A stretch of 64,000 nt of DNA from Hyalangium ruber. GTDB taxonomy: Bacteria; Myxococcota; Myxococcia; Myxococcales; Myxococcaceae. This document shows positions 34,947 to 43,714 of the stretch, piece after piece. Both the position numbers and the translations under genes were made by a program. Numbering within the stretch: position 1 is the first letter of the stretch; each line of letters opens with the position of its first letter. Location: positions 62,001-126,000 of the forward strand of contig NZ_JAXIVS010000008.1 of NCBI RefSeq assembly GCF_034259325.1, read 5' to 3'. The notes under the pieces are model-generated. The model was given only the letters and a program-made list of their open reading frames with translations. It was not told the DNA's origin and did not search any database.

Positions 34947-36161
34947 ATGTCCCCAAGCTACTCGCTGACCCCCACCGCCGCACCGCACGCCACTCGACTC
35001 GCCACCCTGAGCCCACCGCTGCTCGGCACACTGGCCGCGAGCACCGGACTGGCGGTCGCCTCGATCTATTACGCGCAGCCGATGCTCGCGCTGCTGTCCG
35101 AGGCGCTGCACACTTCGCCGTCGGCGGTGGGACTGGTGCCGACGCTGACGCAGCTCGGTTACGCGCTGGGGATCCTGCTGCTGACTCCGCTGGGAGACCG
35201 CTTCGACCGTCGGCGGGTCATCATCGTGAAGACACTGCTGCTGGTGGCCGCGCTGCTGGCCAGCGCCCTGGCGCCGAACCTGCCGTTGCTGGTGGTGGCG
35301 AGCTTCGCCGTGGGGCTGCTCGCAACGGTGGCCCAGGACATCGTGCCCGCCGTCGCAACGCTGGCCCCCTCCGCGCACCGGGGCAGCGCCGTTGGCACCG
35401 TGATGACCGGGCTGCTGCTCGGCATCCTGCTTTCGCGAGTGGTCAGCGGCACCGTGGCGGGCCAGTGGGGCTGGCGCTGGATGTTCGCGCTCGCCGCCGT
35501 GGGGATGGCGGGAGTGGCCGTACTGCTACGCTGGCGCCTGCCGCGCTTCGCGCCGACCACGTCGCTGCCCTACACCGCGCTGGTGGGCTCGCTGCTGACC
35601 CTGTGGCGGCGTCATTCGGCGCTGCGGCGCGCTGCCTTCGCGCAAGGTCTGCTGTCAGTAGCGTTCAGCGCGTTCTGGTCGACGCTGGCGGTGTGGCTGC
35701 ACGCCGAACCGTTCCACCTGGGCAGTGCGGCGGCCGGCGCCTTCGGTCTGGCCGGCGCAGCCGGAGCGCTGGCCGCGCCGCTGGCCGGGCGGCTGTCCGA
35801 CCGCCGAGGCCCGGGGGGCGTTGCCCGCCTTGGCGCGGTGCTGGTGCTCGGGTCGTTCGTCGCGCTGCTCGCGATGCCTTACCTTGGTCGCTCCGCCGCG
35901 CTGTGGCTCATCGGCCTGGCCGCGGTGGTCTTCGATCTCGGCGCGCAGACTTCGCTGATCGCGCACCAGACCATCGTCTACGGCCTCGACCCTGAAGCTC
36001 ACAGCCGGCTCAATGCCAGCTTCTTCACCGTGGTCTTCATCGGCATGGCCAGCGGCTCGGTGTTGGGAGGCATCGTGCTCGAGCACGTCGGGGTGCAGGC
36101 GGTGTTCGGACTGGCTGCTGCCTCGGCGGCGGTGGCGCTGATGGTGCGCAGAGGGCAATGA
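34947..36161 (+). CDS. MFS transporter, drug/sugar efflux type
   Basis: 404 residues from the ATG at 34947 (CAGGAG upstream; the open frame before it has no coding features). Twelve hydrophobic segments in two halves. The loop after TM2 has GDRFDRRRVI, the MFS motif A region (GxLaDrxGrr type). It is most like the DHA1-type or sugar-efflux members. LysR-controlled export of a toxic compound is the likely job. Looks imported together with the LysR gene. Confidence 0.93.
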   Translation: MSPSYSLTPTAAPHATRLATLSPPLLGTLAASTGLAVASIYYAQPMLALLSEALHTSPSAVGLVPTLTQLGYALGILLLTPLGDRFDRRRVIIVKTLLLVAALLASALAPNLPLLVVASFAVGLLATVAQDIVPAVATLAPSAHRGSAVGTVMTGLLLGILLSRVVSGTVAGQWGWRWMFALAAVGMAGVAVLLRWRLPRFAPTTSLPYTALVGSLLTLWRRHSALRRAAFAQGLLSVAFSAFWSTLAVWLHAEPFHLGSAAAGAFGLAGAAGALAAPLAGRLSDRRGPGGVARLGAVLVLGSFVALLAMPYLGRSAALWLIGLAAVVFDLGAQTSLIAHQTIVYGLDPEAHSRLNASFFTVVFIGMASGSVLGGIVLEHVGVQAVFGLAAASAAVALMVRRGQ

Positions 36162-36243
36162 TTCCCCCCATGTTGACGGCTCCTCCGCGCCGCTTGCTCC
36201 GCACCGAGATGATAAGGAGGGGCGCGGATCGAGGAGGAGCACG

Positions 36244-37113
36244 GTGAGCGCCCATATCCCTGAAGGTGAAGTCCACCCCCCGAAGTCACATCCTCCCGAG
36301 GAACGAGCGGAAGCCTGGAGCAGCGCCGCGGAGGCCTATGATGACTTCGCCGAGGGAGCCACCCGCCACTTCGCCGAGGACGCGGTGCGCCTAGTGCGTT
36401 TACGCCCGGGCTCTCGCGTCCTCGACGTCGCCGCCGGCACGGGGGTCTTCACCTTCGCGGCCGCGCGCCGCGGCGCCGAGGTACTCGCCACGGACTTTTC
36501 CGCCGGGATGATCGAGGCGATCGGGCGCAAGTGCGCGGCTCAGGGACTCACCACGGTGAAGACCGCGGTCATGGACGGGCAGGCCCTCACGGTGGAGGAC
36601 GCCTCCTTCGACGTCGCGGCATCCCTCTTTGGGCTCATGTTCTTCCCCGAGCACGACCGGGGTCTGAGGGAGTTGCTGCGCGTTCTGAAGCCCGGCGGAC
36701 AAGCGGTGGTTACCACGTGGGCGCCGCCGAGCCGGGGAGAGATGTTCCGGCTCATTGGAAGCGCGGTGATGAAGGCTCTTCCCAACCTGCCCCCTCCGAG
36801 CAAGCCACCGCATTGGGCGGCGCTCGGGGATGCCGATGACCTGCGGCGGCGCTTGCTCTCCGTGGGGTTCGCACGGGCCCATGTGGTGTCGGTGACGCAC
36901 GTGTGGACCTTCGAGAGCCCGGAGTGGTTGGAGCAACGCCTGTCCTCGATGTCGCCAGCGTCGGCCGGGCTCTTCGAGGCGATGAACGCCGCACAGCGGG
37001 AGACCTTCCGCCGGGCGCTCATCGATGATCTACGGGAGAGACAGGGCGAGGGCCCCTTCGCGGTGACCAATGAAGGGCTCATCGCGGTGGGCACGAAATC
37101 CTCCGGGACCTGA
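36244..37113 (+). CDS. SAM-dependent class I methyltransferase
   Basis: 289 residues from a GTG start (AGGAGGAG upstream). The SAM-binding motif I is VLDVAAGTGVFTF (about 58-70), with the acidic motif II ATDFSAGMIE and a post-core motif LLRVLKPGGQAVVTTW, as in the UbiE/Methyltransf_11 group. C-terminal half is divergent and sets the substrate. It follows the MFS gene and is convergent with a P450; a tailoring role with the P450 is possible but unproven. Confidence 0.94.
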   Translation: MSAHIPEGEVHPPKSHPPEERAEAWSSAAEAYDDFAEGATRHFAEDAVRLVRLRPGSRVLDVAAGTGVFTFAAARRGAEVLATDFSAGMIEAIGRKCAAQGLTTVKTAVMDGQALTVEDASFDVAASLFGLMFFPEHDRGLRELLRVLKPGGQAVVTTWAPPSRGEMFRLIGSAVMKALPNLPPPSKPPHWAALGDADDLRRRLLSVGFARAHVVSVTHVWTFESPEWLEQRLSSMSPASAGLFEAMNAAQRETFRRALIDDLRERQGEGPFAVTNEGLIAVGTKSSGT

Positions 37114-37143
37114 GTGTCAGATCCGCCGTCCGGAGGTCTCCTC

Positions 37144-38385
37144 TCAGGTCGCGGGATCGAGGACCACCGGCAGAGACAGGAGCCCGCGGAAGCCCACGTT
37201 GTCCGCCCACTCTGGCACGGCCCCTGGCGCCACCTGAATTCGTGGGAAGCGGCGCAGCAACGCAGCGAACGTCTCCTGTGCCTCCACGCGTGCCAGCGCC
37301 GCTCCCACGCAGTAGTGCGGGCCCATGCCGAAGCTCTGGTGTCGCAGCTCCTTGCGCCGCACGTCCAGCCGGTCCGGATTCGAGAACTGCACCGGATCCC
37401 GGTTCGCCGCCGCGATCATCAGCATCACCCGGTCCCCCTTCCGGAAGGTGTGGCCTCCGAGCTCCAGGTCCACGGCCGCCACGCGGTTCGTGAACTGCAC
37501 CGGCGAGTCGTAGCGCAGCAGCTCCTCCACCGCGTCCGGCAGCAGCTCCGGCGCGCCCCGCAGCAGCTCCCACTGCTCTGGGTGGCGCAGCAGCGCCAGC
37601 AGCCCGTTGCCAATCAAGTTCGTGGTCGTCTCATGTCCCGCGAAGAGCACCAGGGTGCAGGTGGACAGCACCTCCTGTTCGCTCAGCAGGTTGCCGTGCT
37701 CCTCCGCCTGTACCAGCGCGCTCAACAGGTCACTGCCCGGCTGGGTTCGCCGCTGGGCGAGGAGCGGCCGGAAGTAGTCCTCGAATTCGAGGATGGCTCC
37801 CAATGCCCCCTCCACCTCCGCCAGCGTCGGACGGCCCGTGCCGATGAGGCTGGCCAGCTTGTCCGACCACTGCTTGAGCCGGTACCGGTCCTCCCGCGGC
37901 AACCCCAACATCTCGCCAATGACGATGACGGGCAGCGAGTTGGCAAGCTCGGAGATGACCTCCATTTGCTCCTTGCTCCTCCTCGCGTCCAGCAGCTCCT
38001 CCACCAGCGCCTGGATGCGGGGACGCAGCGCCTCCACCATGCGCGGCGTGAAGGCCTTGTTGATGAGCGAGCGCAGGCGCGTGTGCGAGGGCGCATCATG
38101 GAAGAGCAGCCAGGAGGCCATGTTGCGGTTCATCGGCGCCAGCTTCCGGACGACCTCCTCGGACATCCCCTGGGAGAACATGCCCGTGCGGACCGAGGAC
38201 AGGCGCATGTCGCGGAAGCCCGCATTCACATCCGCGTGGCGCGTCACCACCCAGGCTCCCCATGGCTCGCTGAAGTGTACGGGCGCCTCCCGCAGCAGCC
38301 GGGCGTAGAAGGGGTAGGGGTTCTGCCTCCGCTCGGGGCTCAGCAGCCCGTAGGGATCGGTCACTTCCATCGGCATGCCCATCAT
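37144..38385 (-). CDS. Cytochrome P450, bacterial soluble type
   Basis: 413 residues, the length of soluble bacterial P450s (CYP107-like). I-helix motif FAGHETT, ExxR in VEELLRYDSPVQF, and the heme loop FGMGPHYCVGA with Cys359. The heme loop has Met-Gly-Pro instead of the more usual Gly-x-Gly, common in this group. Such enzymes often hydroxylate macrolides or lipids. No ferredoxin gene is adjacent. Convergent with the methyltransferase with 30 bases between stops. Confidence 0.96.
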   Translation of the reverse strand: MMGMPMEVTDPYGLLSPERRQNPYPFYARLLREAPVHFSEPWGAWVVTRHADVNAGFRDMRLSSVRTGMFSQGMSEEVVRKLAPMNRNMASWLLFHDAPSHTRLRSLINKAFTPRMVEALRPRIQALVEELLDARRSKEQMEVISELANSLPVIVIGEMLGLPREDRYRLKQWSDKLASLIGTGRPTLAEVEGALGAILEFEDYFRPLLAQRRTQPGSDLLSALVQAEEHGNLLSEQEVLSTCTLVLFAGHETTTNLIGNGLLALLRHPEQWELLRGAPELLPDAVEELLRYDSPVQFTNRVAAVDLELGGHTFRKGDRVMLMIAAANRDPVQFSNPDRLDVRRKELRHQSFGMGPHYCVGAALARVEAQETFAALLRRFPRIQVAPGAVPEWADNVGFRGLLSLPVVLDPAT

Positions 38386-38461
38386 GGTTCCTCGTGCAAG
38401 GGTTCACCGGCGCCTCGGGATGAAGAGGCGGACCCCGCGGATTCTCTTCCTAACGCTGTTG

Positions 38462-38699
38462 TATCCGACGTATTTCAGCTCGGCGGGAAGGCTCGTCCAA
38501 CAAGTTCTGGGAGGTTCGGACCGACGGCGCCACGTCGGACAGTCTCGGGGAGCTCACGCTTCAATACTCATTGGAGGAGCAGGCCCGCGAGGAGCTCCCC
38601 GATGTGGTGGCGCGGGTGAAGGAGCGCTTCCCCCGGCTCCGCGTGCTTACCGTCAGGGACGCCGACTCCTTCGAGGAGACCGTCCATCTCGATGAATAG
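38462..38699 (+). pseudogene. Decayed WGR-domain gene
   Basis: In one frame the sequence reads REGSSNKFWEVRTDG, the start of a WGR domain, then jumps to a C-terminal tail (LTLQYSLEEQAREELPDVV, LRVLTVRDADSF, ending LDE and a stop). The part normally carrying the core of the domain is missing. Upstream, the frame is broken near 38451-38480; a neighbouring frame gives FQL where an intact gene would read FEL. WGR proteins are common in myxobacteria. This fills the 328-base gap between the P450 and ferritin-like genes; nothing else is seen there. Confidence 0.5.
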
Positions 38700-38713
38700 C
38701 GAGCGGCACTTCG

Positions 38714-39703
38714 CTATGCGATCAGGGGCTGGAGCCCTCGCAGGAGGTGGAGAGCGGCGTCGCGCGAAGGCAGGCCCGCCTGCTGGATCAATACGTCCTC
38801 CAACGCCTGTTCCGCCAAGAGGCGCTCCAACTCGTGGAACGCCTCGATGCGGGCGGTCCGCACGCGCTGGCGCTCCGCGGGAGTGAGCTGCTCCGCCGCC
38901 CAGGCATCCACGGCCCAGGCCAGCTCGGCATGGCGCAGCTCATCCTCGGCAATCCGGCCGAGCTCCTCTCGCACCTGCGCATCCTGGGCATGCCGCGCCT
39001 GCCAGGCGGCCACCACGGCGCCAAAGGTCTCCCGGACACAGCCCTCCCTCGCGTTCTCCAACACCATGTCCTCCAGCGAGCGCGAGGAGAACGGACGGAG
39101 CTCCACTTCGGGCACCGAAGCGCCGTGCCGCCGGGCCAGCGCCCCCGCGACGCGCGTGTGGCGGACCTCATCCCCCGCCGAGCGCCGCGCCGCGCGGACC
39201 AGCCCCTCGGGAGCACCGTGCGCCTTCAGCTCGTCCGCGAGCCGGAGGAAGGCGGGCACGGAGGCGGCCTCCATCCAGGCCACCTGGGCGAAGTGGGCGC
39301 CCAGGGCGCAATGCGCTTCCACTCGCGGCTCCAGGAGCCCCTCTGGCAAGCGTCCGTCCGAAGCACACCCCCCCGGACTGTAGTAGTGGCAGTAGGTCGT
39401 GGTGCTCACGCCCTGACCGCCATCCAGGTAGGTCGCTGGCGATGTTTGCACCTCGCAGCGCTCAGTGTTGGTCCACCTCCGCAGGCACACCTCCATGCAG
39501 TTCTCGTTCGTGGGCACTCCCCCATCCAACAAGGTCTCATAGGAGCCCCCACGTGCTGGGCCTCCGTCATACGGGATGCAGCCCCCGTCATCTCCGCTGG
39601 GACAGCCCGTGAGCGACAGCGCGGGGACGGCGACCAGCAGGCGGGCCACGGTCCGCCGGAGCCGGCGGTTTCGGGGAGGCAAGGAGTTCCGGCGGCTGTG
39701 CAT
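38714..39703 (-). CDS. Ferritin-like domain lipoprotein
   Basis: 329 residues. Lipoprotein signal with lipobox LTGC (Cys34), a Cys-containing linker (about 35-125), then a four-helix ferritin-like domain (about 130-300). Carboxylate/His ligands are visible as EAHCALGAH, WMEAAS, GDEVRHTRVA and EDELRHAELAWA, i.e. the ExxH type. Such a di-iron domain could be an oxidase or iron store on the cell surface; activity is not known for this family. Same strand as the 995-residue lipoprotein upstream, gap 39 bases. Confidence 0.92.
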   Translation of the reverse strand: MHSRRNSLPPRNRRLRRTVARLLVAVPALSLTGCPSGDDGGCIPYDGGPARGGSYETLLDGGVPTNENCMEVCLRRWTNTERCEVQTSPATYLDGGQGVSTTTYCHYYSPGGCASDGRLPEGLLEPRVEAHCALGAHFAQVAWMEAASVPAFLRLADELKAHGAPEGLVRAARRSAGDEVRHTRVAGALARRHGASVPEVELRPFSSRSLEDMVLENAREGCVRETFGAVVAAWQARHAQDAQVREELGRIAEDELRHAELAWAVDAWAAEQLTPAERQRVRTARIEAFHELERLLAEQALEDVLIQQAGLPSRDAALHLLRGLQPLIA

Positions 39704-39742
39704 GGCATCCTCTCGGCGTGCAGGGGGCTTCGGAAGGTGAGC

Positions 39743-42730
39743 CTACGGTAGGCGCAGTTGGACGAGGAGCTGGCGGAAGGGCTCCTGGATCGTCGCCACG
39801 TCGTAGTCGACAGTCCCTTGGTGTCGGACGGCGACCCAGAAGCTGCCCGCTTCGAGATCGCTGTCCGCCAGGAAGGGGGTGGCCTTGTTGCCCGTGAGGT
39901 CTCCCGCATAGTTGAAGAGGTAGCCCGGATCCGTCACCCGGCCGACCATGAGGCCCCCTCGGTTGTTCGGCCCGGCGAAGATCGGCCCCGAGGGCGCGGG
40001 GGCCAGGTAGCTGGCGCCCTGCCACAAGGGCAGCACCCTCGCGGTGATGTAGCGGCCGTCCTGGCCGTACTCGGCATAGTAGGTGCTGTTGCTGCCCTGT
40101 CCGGCGATGGGCCCTCCGCCCAGGTTGATCGAGTTCTGGAACGTTCTCCAGAGGGAGAGGGTTCGATCCCCGGTCTGGCTCACCGTCACGACGGTCGCAT
40201 CCTGTACCGAGCGGGTGGCCACGACGTTGCTTCCATCGAAGCTCAATTGGAAGTCGTCATTGAGGACCACGGCGGCGCGCCCTGCCGCCAGGGAAGTCTG
40301 CCCATCGTTCGTCACGGTCTGGGTCTGCGCCAGCCCCCGCAGGGTGACGGTGCCCGTGGGGCTCCGGTAGACGAGCAGGGAGTATTCGGGGAAGCCCAGT
40401 CCGCCGAACCCGGAGAAGTTCGAGAGCACCGCGGCTGCCGCGTCGTCATCCCCCACCGTCCCGGTGTCAACGGCGAAGCTGGTGCCCTGAGGCAGCTCGG
40501 CGAGGCGCTCTATCCCCTGGAAGCTCCCATTGGCGTAGTGGGCGAGGATGAGCACGGGCGCGGTGTGGCTGCCCACCGTGCCGCTGGGGAAGTTGAACTC
40601 GCGGTTGGCCAGGAACATCGCGGACACGCTGCCGTCGGACCTGAAGCCCAGGGCTTCGGGCGTCGTGGGCAGCGCCGCGCCCCACACCCGCCCATCGCTC
40701 TCGCGCACCCCCAGCAGTTCCTGCGCGGAGGCTACCTCCACCACGCTGGGGCCCATGGGCAGCTTTCCGTTCGTGGTGGTGGCCGAGATCGCCACGCGTC
40801 CCCCCCGCGCCGCGAGCCGCTTCACCATCGAGCTGCCATCGGCGGCGCCCACCGGGAGCAGGGAGCTGACCGGCGACTCGCGGAACTTCACGGTCACCTG
40901 CTGGGAAGCGCCCGGGAAGATGTCCAACCAGCAGTACCCGTACAGGGCGAAGTACCCCGAGCCACACGTCAACTGCTCCCAAGCGTTGCCGGGCTCCGGC
41001 TCGAAGAAGAGCTGGTAGCGCGCGCCGATGGGGACCTCGACATTGCAAGTCTCCGTGCAGTTGATGGTCCCGTCGGACGAGCGGACCCGACCGCGGCCCC
41101 GGCCCTCGAGCTTGAGGGTGAGCGTGGTGCGCGCGGGTGTGCGCTGGGCCTCGGGCGGGCGGATGTAGACGCGGTTGCCGTCCCAGGCCGCGGCCACGGT
41201 CCCGTCGGCGCCTATGGCCGCCGAGGGGTTGTAGTAGGGCTCCGGGCTGTTGCCCTGACCAAAGGAGGGCTCCAGCGAGAGCAGCTCCGAGCGCAGGCTG
41301 CCGTCCGCGGCGAGCTCGGTCAGCGCGAGCGCCGGCTTGGCGGCCTTCTCGATCGCATGCACGACGCGCCAGGGCCCCTCGGGTCGCGTGATGATGCGCG
41401 GGTAGGCCATGGGTCCCATTTCGTGCAAGGCCCACGCGGTGCCGTCATACACGCCATAGATGCCTCTGCCGTTGATGACCCGGCCGCCCACGCCGCTCGC
41501 GTTGTCGCCGATCAGGCTGTAGGTGTAGACCACGTGGACGCGGCCGCTCGTGTCGGTGGTCACCCCGCCGCCGAAGCCCGTCATCACGGCCCTCGGCACG
41601 GGGATCAACTCGAAGCCCGACGCGCGCTCGTAGGCCAGCTGGTGGCTCGACTCCAGGAGCAGCACGAGCCGGCCCTCGCGATCCAGCGTGGCATCCGCCA
41701 TTTGTCCCGCCAGGGGACTGCCATTGGCCAGGAGCGTGGGCACGAGGGTCCAGCCCCCCGCGTCCCGGCGGTAGAGTTCGATCACCCCGTTGGTGCGGCT
41801 CACCAGCAGCAGCGGCTGGCCGCCCTTCAGCAACAGGCGCATCTGGAACACGGGGTAGCCCTGGGGCGCGACCTGCTCCTCGGTCCAGTCTCCGCGCAGA
41901 TCCAGCGGACGGTACCGGTAGAAGAGCAGGGCCTCCCGGCTGACGTCAGACGCAGAGAGGGACGCGTAGGCGAAGTGGACCGTGCGCTCGTCGGTGATCA
42001 TCGCGGAGGAGCGGAACGAGGGCAGCGGGTCGAGGCCCGGGCCGCACGCGCTGGCGAAGTGGCTGTAGGTGGGCTGTGCGAACTTTCCCGGGGCGCACGT
42101 AGGGGGTTCCGGCCTGCCGAGCACGGAGCTGGCCGCGTGGACACCGCCCTGTGCGTCGACCGCCAGGGAGGTGGCCCCCGAGAAGTAGGTGTTGCAGATC
42201 TGCCCCGCCACGTCGAAGGAGCCGTGGGGCTGGGCCGAGGGGCACCGGGCGGAGAAGGAGAAGCTCCGGCTCCCCGTGGTGGAGTTGGTGGACTGGAGCC
42301 CCAGCGTGCGCTGGGCCTCGAGGGACACGATGCGCGTGCGCTGCTGGGTGCCGGGCGTCGCGTTGAGATCGCGGATGACCGTCTGGAGCAGCTCTCCGTC
42401 CTTCACCTCGAAGGTGGCGAGCTGGACGGGCTCCGACAGGAAGTTTCGGGGGCCTTGGTAGACGGCGGACACATCGCCCGTGGCCTCCTCGGGTTTGATG
42501 GGCAGCACCCGGGCGGCCTCCGCCTGGGGGACGAAGCCGAAGACGGTCACGTTCCCGCTCTGCGCATCGGTGTGCGTCCACCAGCCGTACAGATCCGACG
42601 GCTTCGCGTCCGAGGGATCGATGATCTCACTGCCGCCGTTGCAATCGCAGCCGCCAGCGGCGGTGACGAGCAGCAGGCCGAGAATGAGCGCGCAGAGGCG
42701 CTTCAATGAATGAGGATGGAAGGTAGGCAC
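39743..42730 (-). CDS. Large lipoprotein with Flg_new_2-like repeat
   Basis: 995 residues. Lipoprotein signal with Cys28 (VTAAGGC). Much of the chain (about 160-540) is beta-rich with propeller-like repeats (e.g. MADATLDREGRLVLLLES, IGADGTVAAAWDGNRV). A Cys-stabilised segment at about 543-620 has the GxGRVRSSDGxxxC-xxxC pattern of the Bacterial repeat (Flg_new_2) domain. The C-terminal third (about 640-990) is further beta structure. No catalytic motif. Likely surface exposed; function unknown. Probably co-transcribed with the ferritin-like lipoprotein. Confidence 0.88.
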   Translation of the reverse strand: MPTFHPHSLKRLCALILGLLLVTAAGGCDCNGGSEIIDPSDAKPSDLYGWWTHTDAQSGNVTVFGFVPQAEAARVLPIKPEEATGDVSAVYQGPRNFLSEPVQLATFEVKDGELLQTVIRDLNATPGTQQRTRIVSLEAQRTLGLQSTNSTTGSRSFSFSARCPSAQPHGSFDVAGQICNTYFSGATSLAVDAQGGVHAASSVLGRPEPPTCAPGKFAQPTYSHFASACGPGLDPLPSFRSSAMITDERTVHFAYASLSASDVSREALLFYRYRPLDLRGDWTEEQVAPQGYPVFQMRLLLKGGQPLLLVSRTNGVIELYRRDAGGWTLVPTLLANGSPLAGQMADATLDREGRLVLLLESSHQLAYERASGFELIPVPRAVMTGFGGGVTTDTSGRVHVVYTYSLIGDNASGVGGRVINGRGIYGVYDGTAWALHEMGPMAYPRIITRPEGPWRVVHAIEKAAKPALALTELAADGSLRSELLSLEPSFGQGNSPEPYYNPSAAIGADGTVAAAWDGNRVYIRPPEAQRTPARTTLTLKLEGRGRGRVRSSDGTINCTETCNVEVPIGARYQLFFEPEPGNAWEQLTCGSGYFALYGYCWLDIFPGASQQVTVKFRESPVSSLLPVGAADGSSMVKRLAARGGRVAISATTTNGKLPMGPSVVEVASAQELLGVRESDGRVWGAALPTTPEALGFRSDGSVSAMFLANREFNFPSGTVGSHTAPVLILAHYANGSFQGIERLAELPQGTSFAVDTGTVGDDDAAAAVLSNFSGFGGLGFPEYSLLVYRSPTGTVTLRGLAQTQTVTNDGQTSLAAGRAAVVLNDDFQLSFDGSNVVATRSVQDATVVTVSQTGDRTLSLWRTFQNSINLGGGPIAGQGSNSTYYAEYGQDGRYITARVLPLWQGASYLAPAPSGPIFAGPNNRGGLMVGRVTDPGYLFNYAGDLTGNKATPFLADSDLEAGSFWVAVRHQGTVDYDVATIQEPFRQLLVQLRLP

Positions 42731-42911
42731 AGCCGCTCCTGAAGGCTCGACGTGTCAGGTCGACGTAGCACCGGGCACGAAAGACTGTCCACCGGAGGGG
42801 CCTGAAAGCACCGGGGCCGGAAACCGCTGTGTACTCAGCAGCTTCCAGCCCCGATGGAGTGGCCCTGACGGGGGTTGGACCCGTCGGAGCCGTGAATCCC
42901 TGCCGCGGACC

Positions 42912-43496
42912 TTAGAAGCGGCCGCCCAGCGTGAACGAGGCGTCGAAGAGGCCGCCCTGCGGGTTGCCCAGCGACACGTCGTTGGCGACGTTCTCATCCA
43001 CCAGCAGTCGGTACGTGGCCCGCAAGCCCGCCGTCACCGCGCCGCTGTTGAACTCGATGCCCGCCGCCACCGGCACCTCTTCCACGATGTCCGAGTCGTA
43101 GAGCCCCGCGCCCCCGTCCACCGAGATGTACGAGACGCCCAGGCCCGCGCCCACGAAGGGCTTCACCTTCTCAAGGAGCGGCGGAGCCAGCTTCACCAGG
43201 CCCGTGCCGCCGTGCCGCGTGAACGAGGCATCCGGCAGCAGGTCATTGTTCACGTCGTTCTTCGAGCCGTCGTAGCCCAGCTCGAAGCCCAGGATGCGCG
43301 TGGGCTGCACGTTCACCGCCAGACCCCACGCGGGCCCCGTGCTCACGTCGTCCCCCAGGTCGCCCGTGTAGTCACTCACGCCGCCTTTGAGGAATACGTT
43401 GAGATCCCCCTGCTTGTTGTTGTTCTGGGCGACGGCTGTTCCCGCCACGCCCAACCCCAATGCCAGCGCCGCGATCTGGATCCCTCTCCGAATCAT
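42912..43496 (-). CDS. Outer membrane beta-barrel protein
   Basis: 194 residues from the ATG at 43496. Signal peptide QIAALALGLGVAGTAVAQ. The mature chain has alternating strands ending in an aromatic terminus (LGGRF), as in eight-stranded OmpA/OmpW-like barrels, with VGAGLGVSYISVDGG in the middle. Aromatic C-terminal residue fits recognition by the Bam machinery. No further hint of function. A TetR-like palindrome lies 88 bases upstream. The 181-base gap between this stop and the upstream end of the 995-residue gene holds no gene. Confidence 0.9.
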   Translation of the reverse strand: MIRRGIQIAALALGLGVAGTAVAQNNNKQGDLNVFLKGGVSDYTGDLGDDVSTGPAWGLAVNVQPTRILGFELGYDGSKNDVNNDLLPDASFTRHGGTGLVKLAPPLLEKVKPFVGAGLGVSYISVDGGAGLYDSDIVEEVPVAAGIEFNSGAVTAGLRATYRLLVDENVANDVSLGNPQGGLFDASFTLGGRF

Positions 43497-43583
43497 TCCA
43501 GCCTCCTTGTCGGGTGGTGCACTCAAGCTGGGCACTCGGCCGTCTCCGCGCGCCCTCCCAGGCAGGGAGGCAAGCGCTTGTCT

Positions 43584-43599
43584 GAACGCGTGTTCAGGA
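43584..43599. promoter_or_regulatory. Palindrome, TetR-type operator candidate
   Basis: CTGAAC-GCGT-GTTCAG, a perfect 6-bp inverted repeat (core TGAAC-GCGT-GTTCA) in the divergent gap between the barrel and recJ genes. The TGAAC/GTTCA arms resemble the TetR operator at 7612. Confidence 0.4.
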
Positions 43600-43714
43600 A
43601 GGGAAGTGTCGCCCCCGCAGGTCGGGCTGTGCTGGTCAGACGCTTAGGGTAATGTGTGGTCACTCGGTGCTGGCACTCGGTGGCCACCCCCTACCGGGTA
43701 GAGGAGACAGGCGA

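Noticed and set aside
39758-42709. A 983-residue plus-strand open frame
   Set aside because: Antisense of the 995-residue lipoprotein, with no domain-like sequence.
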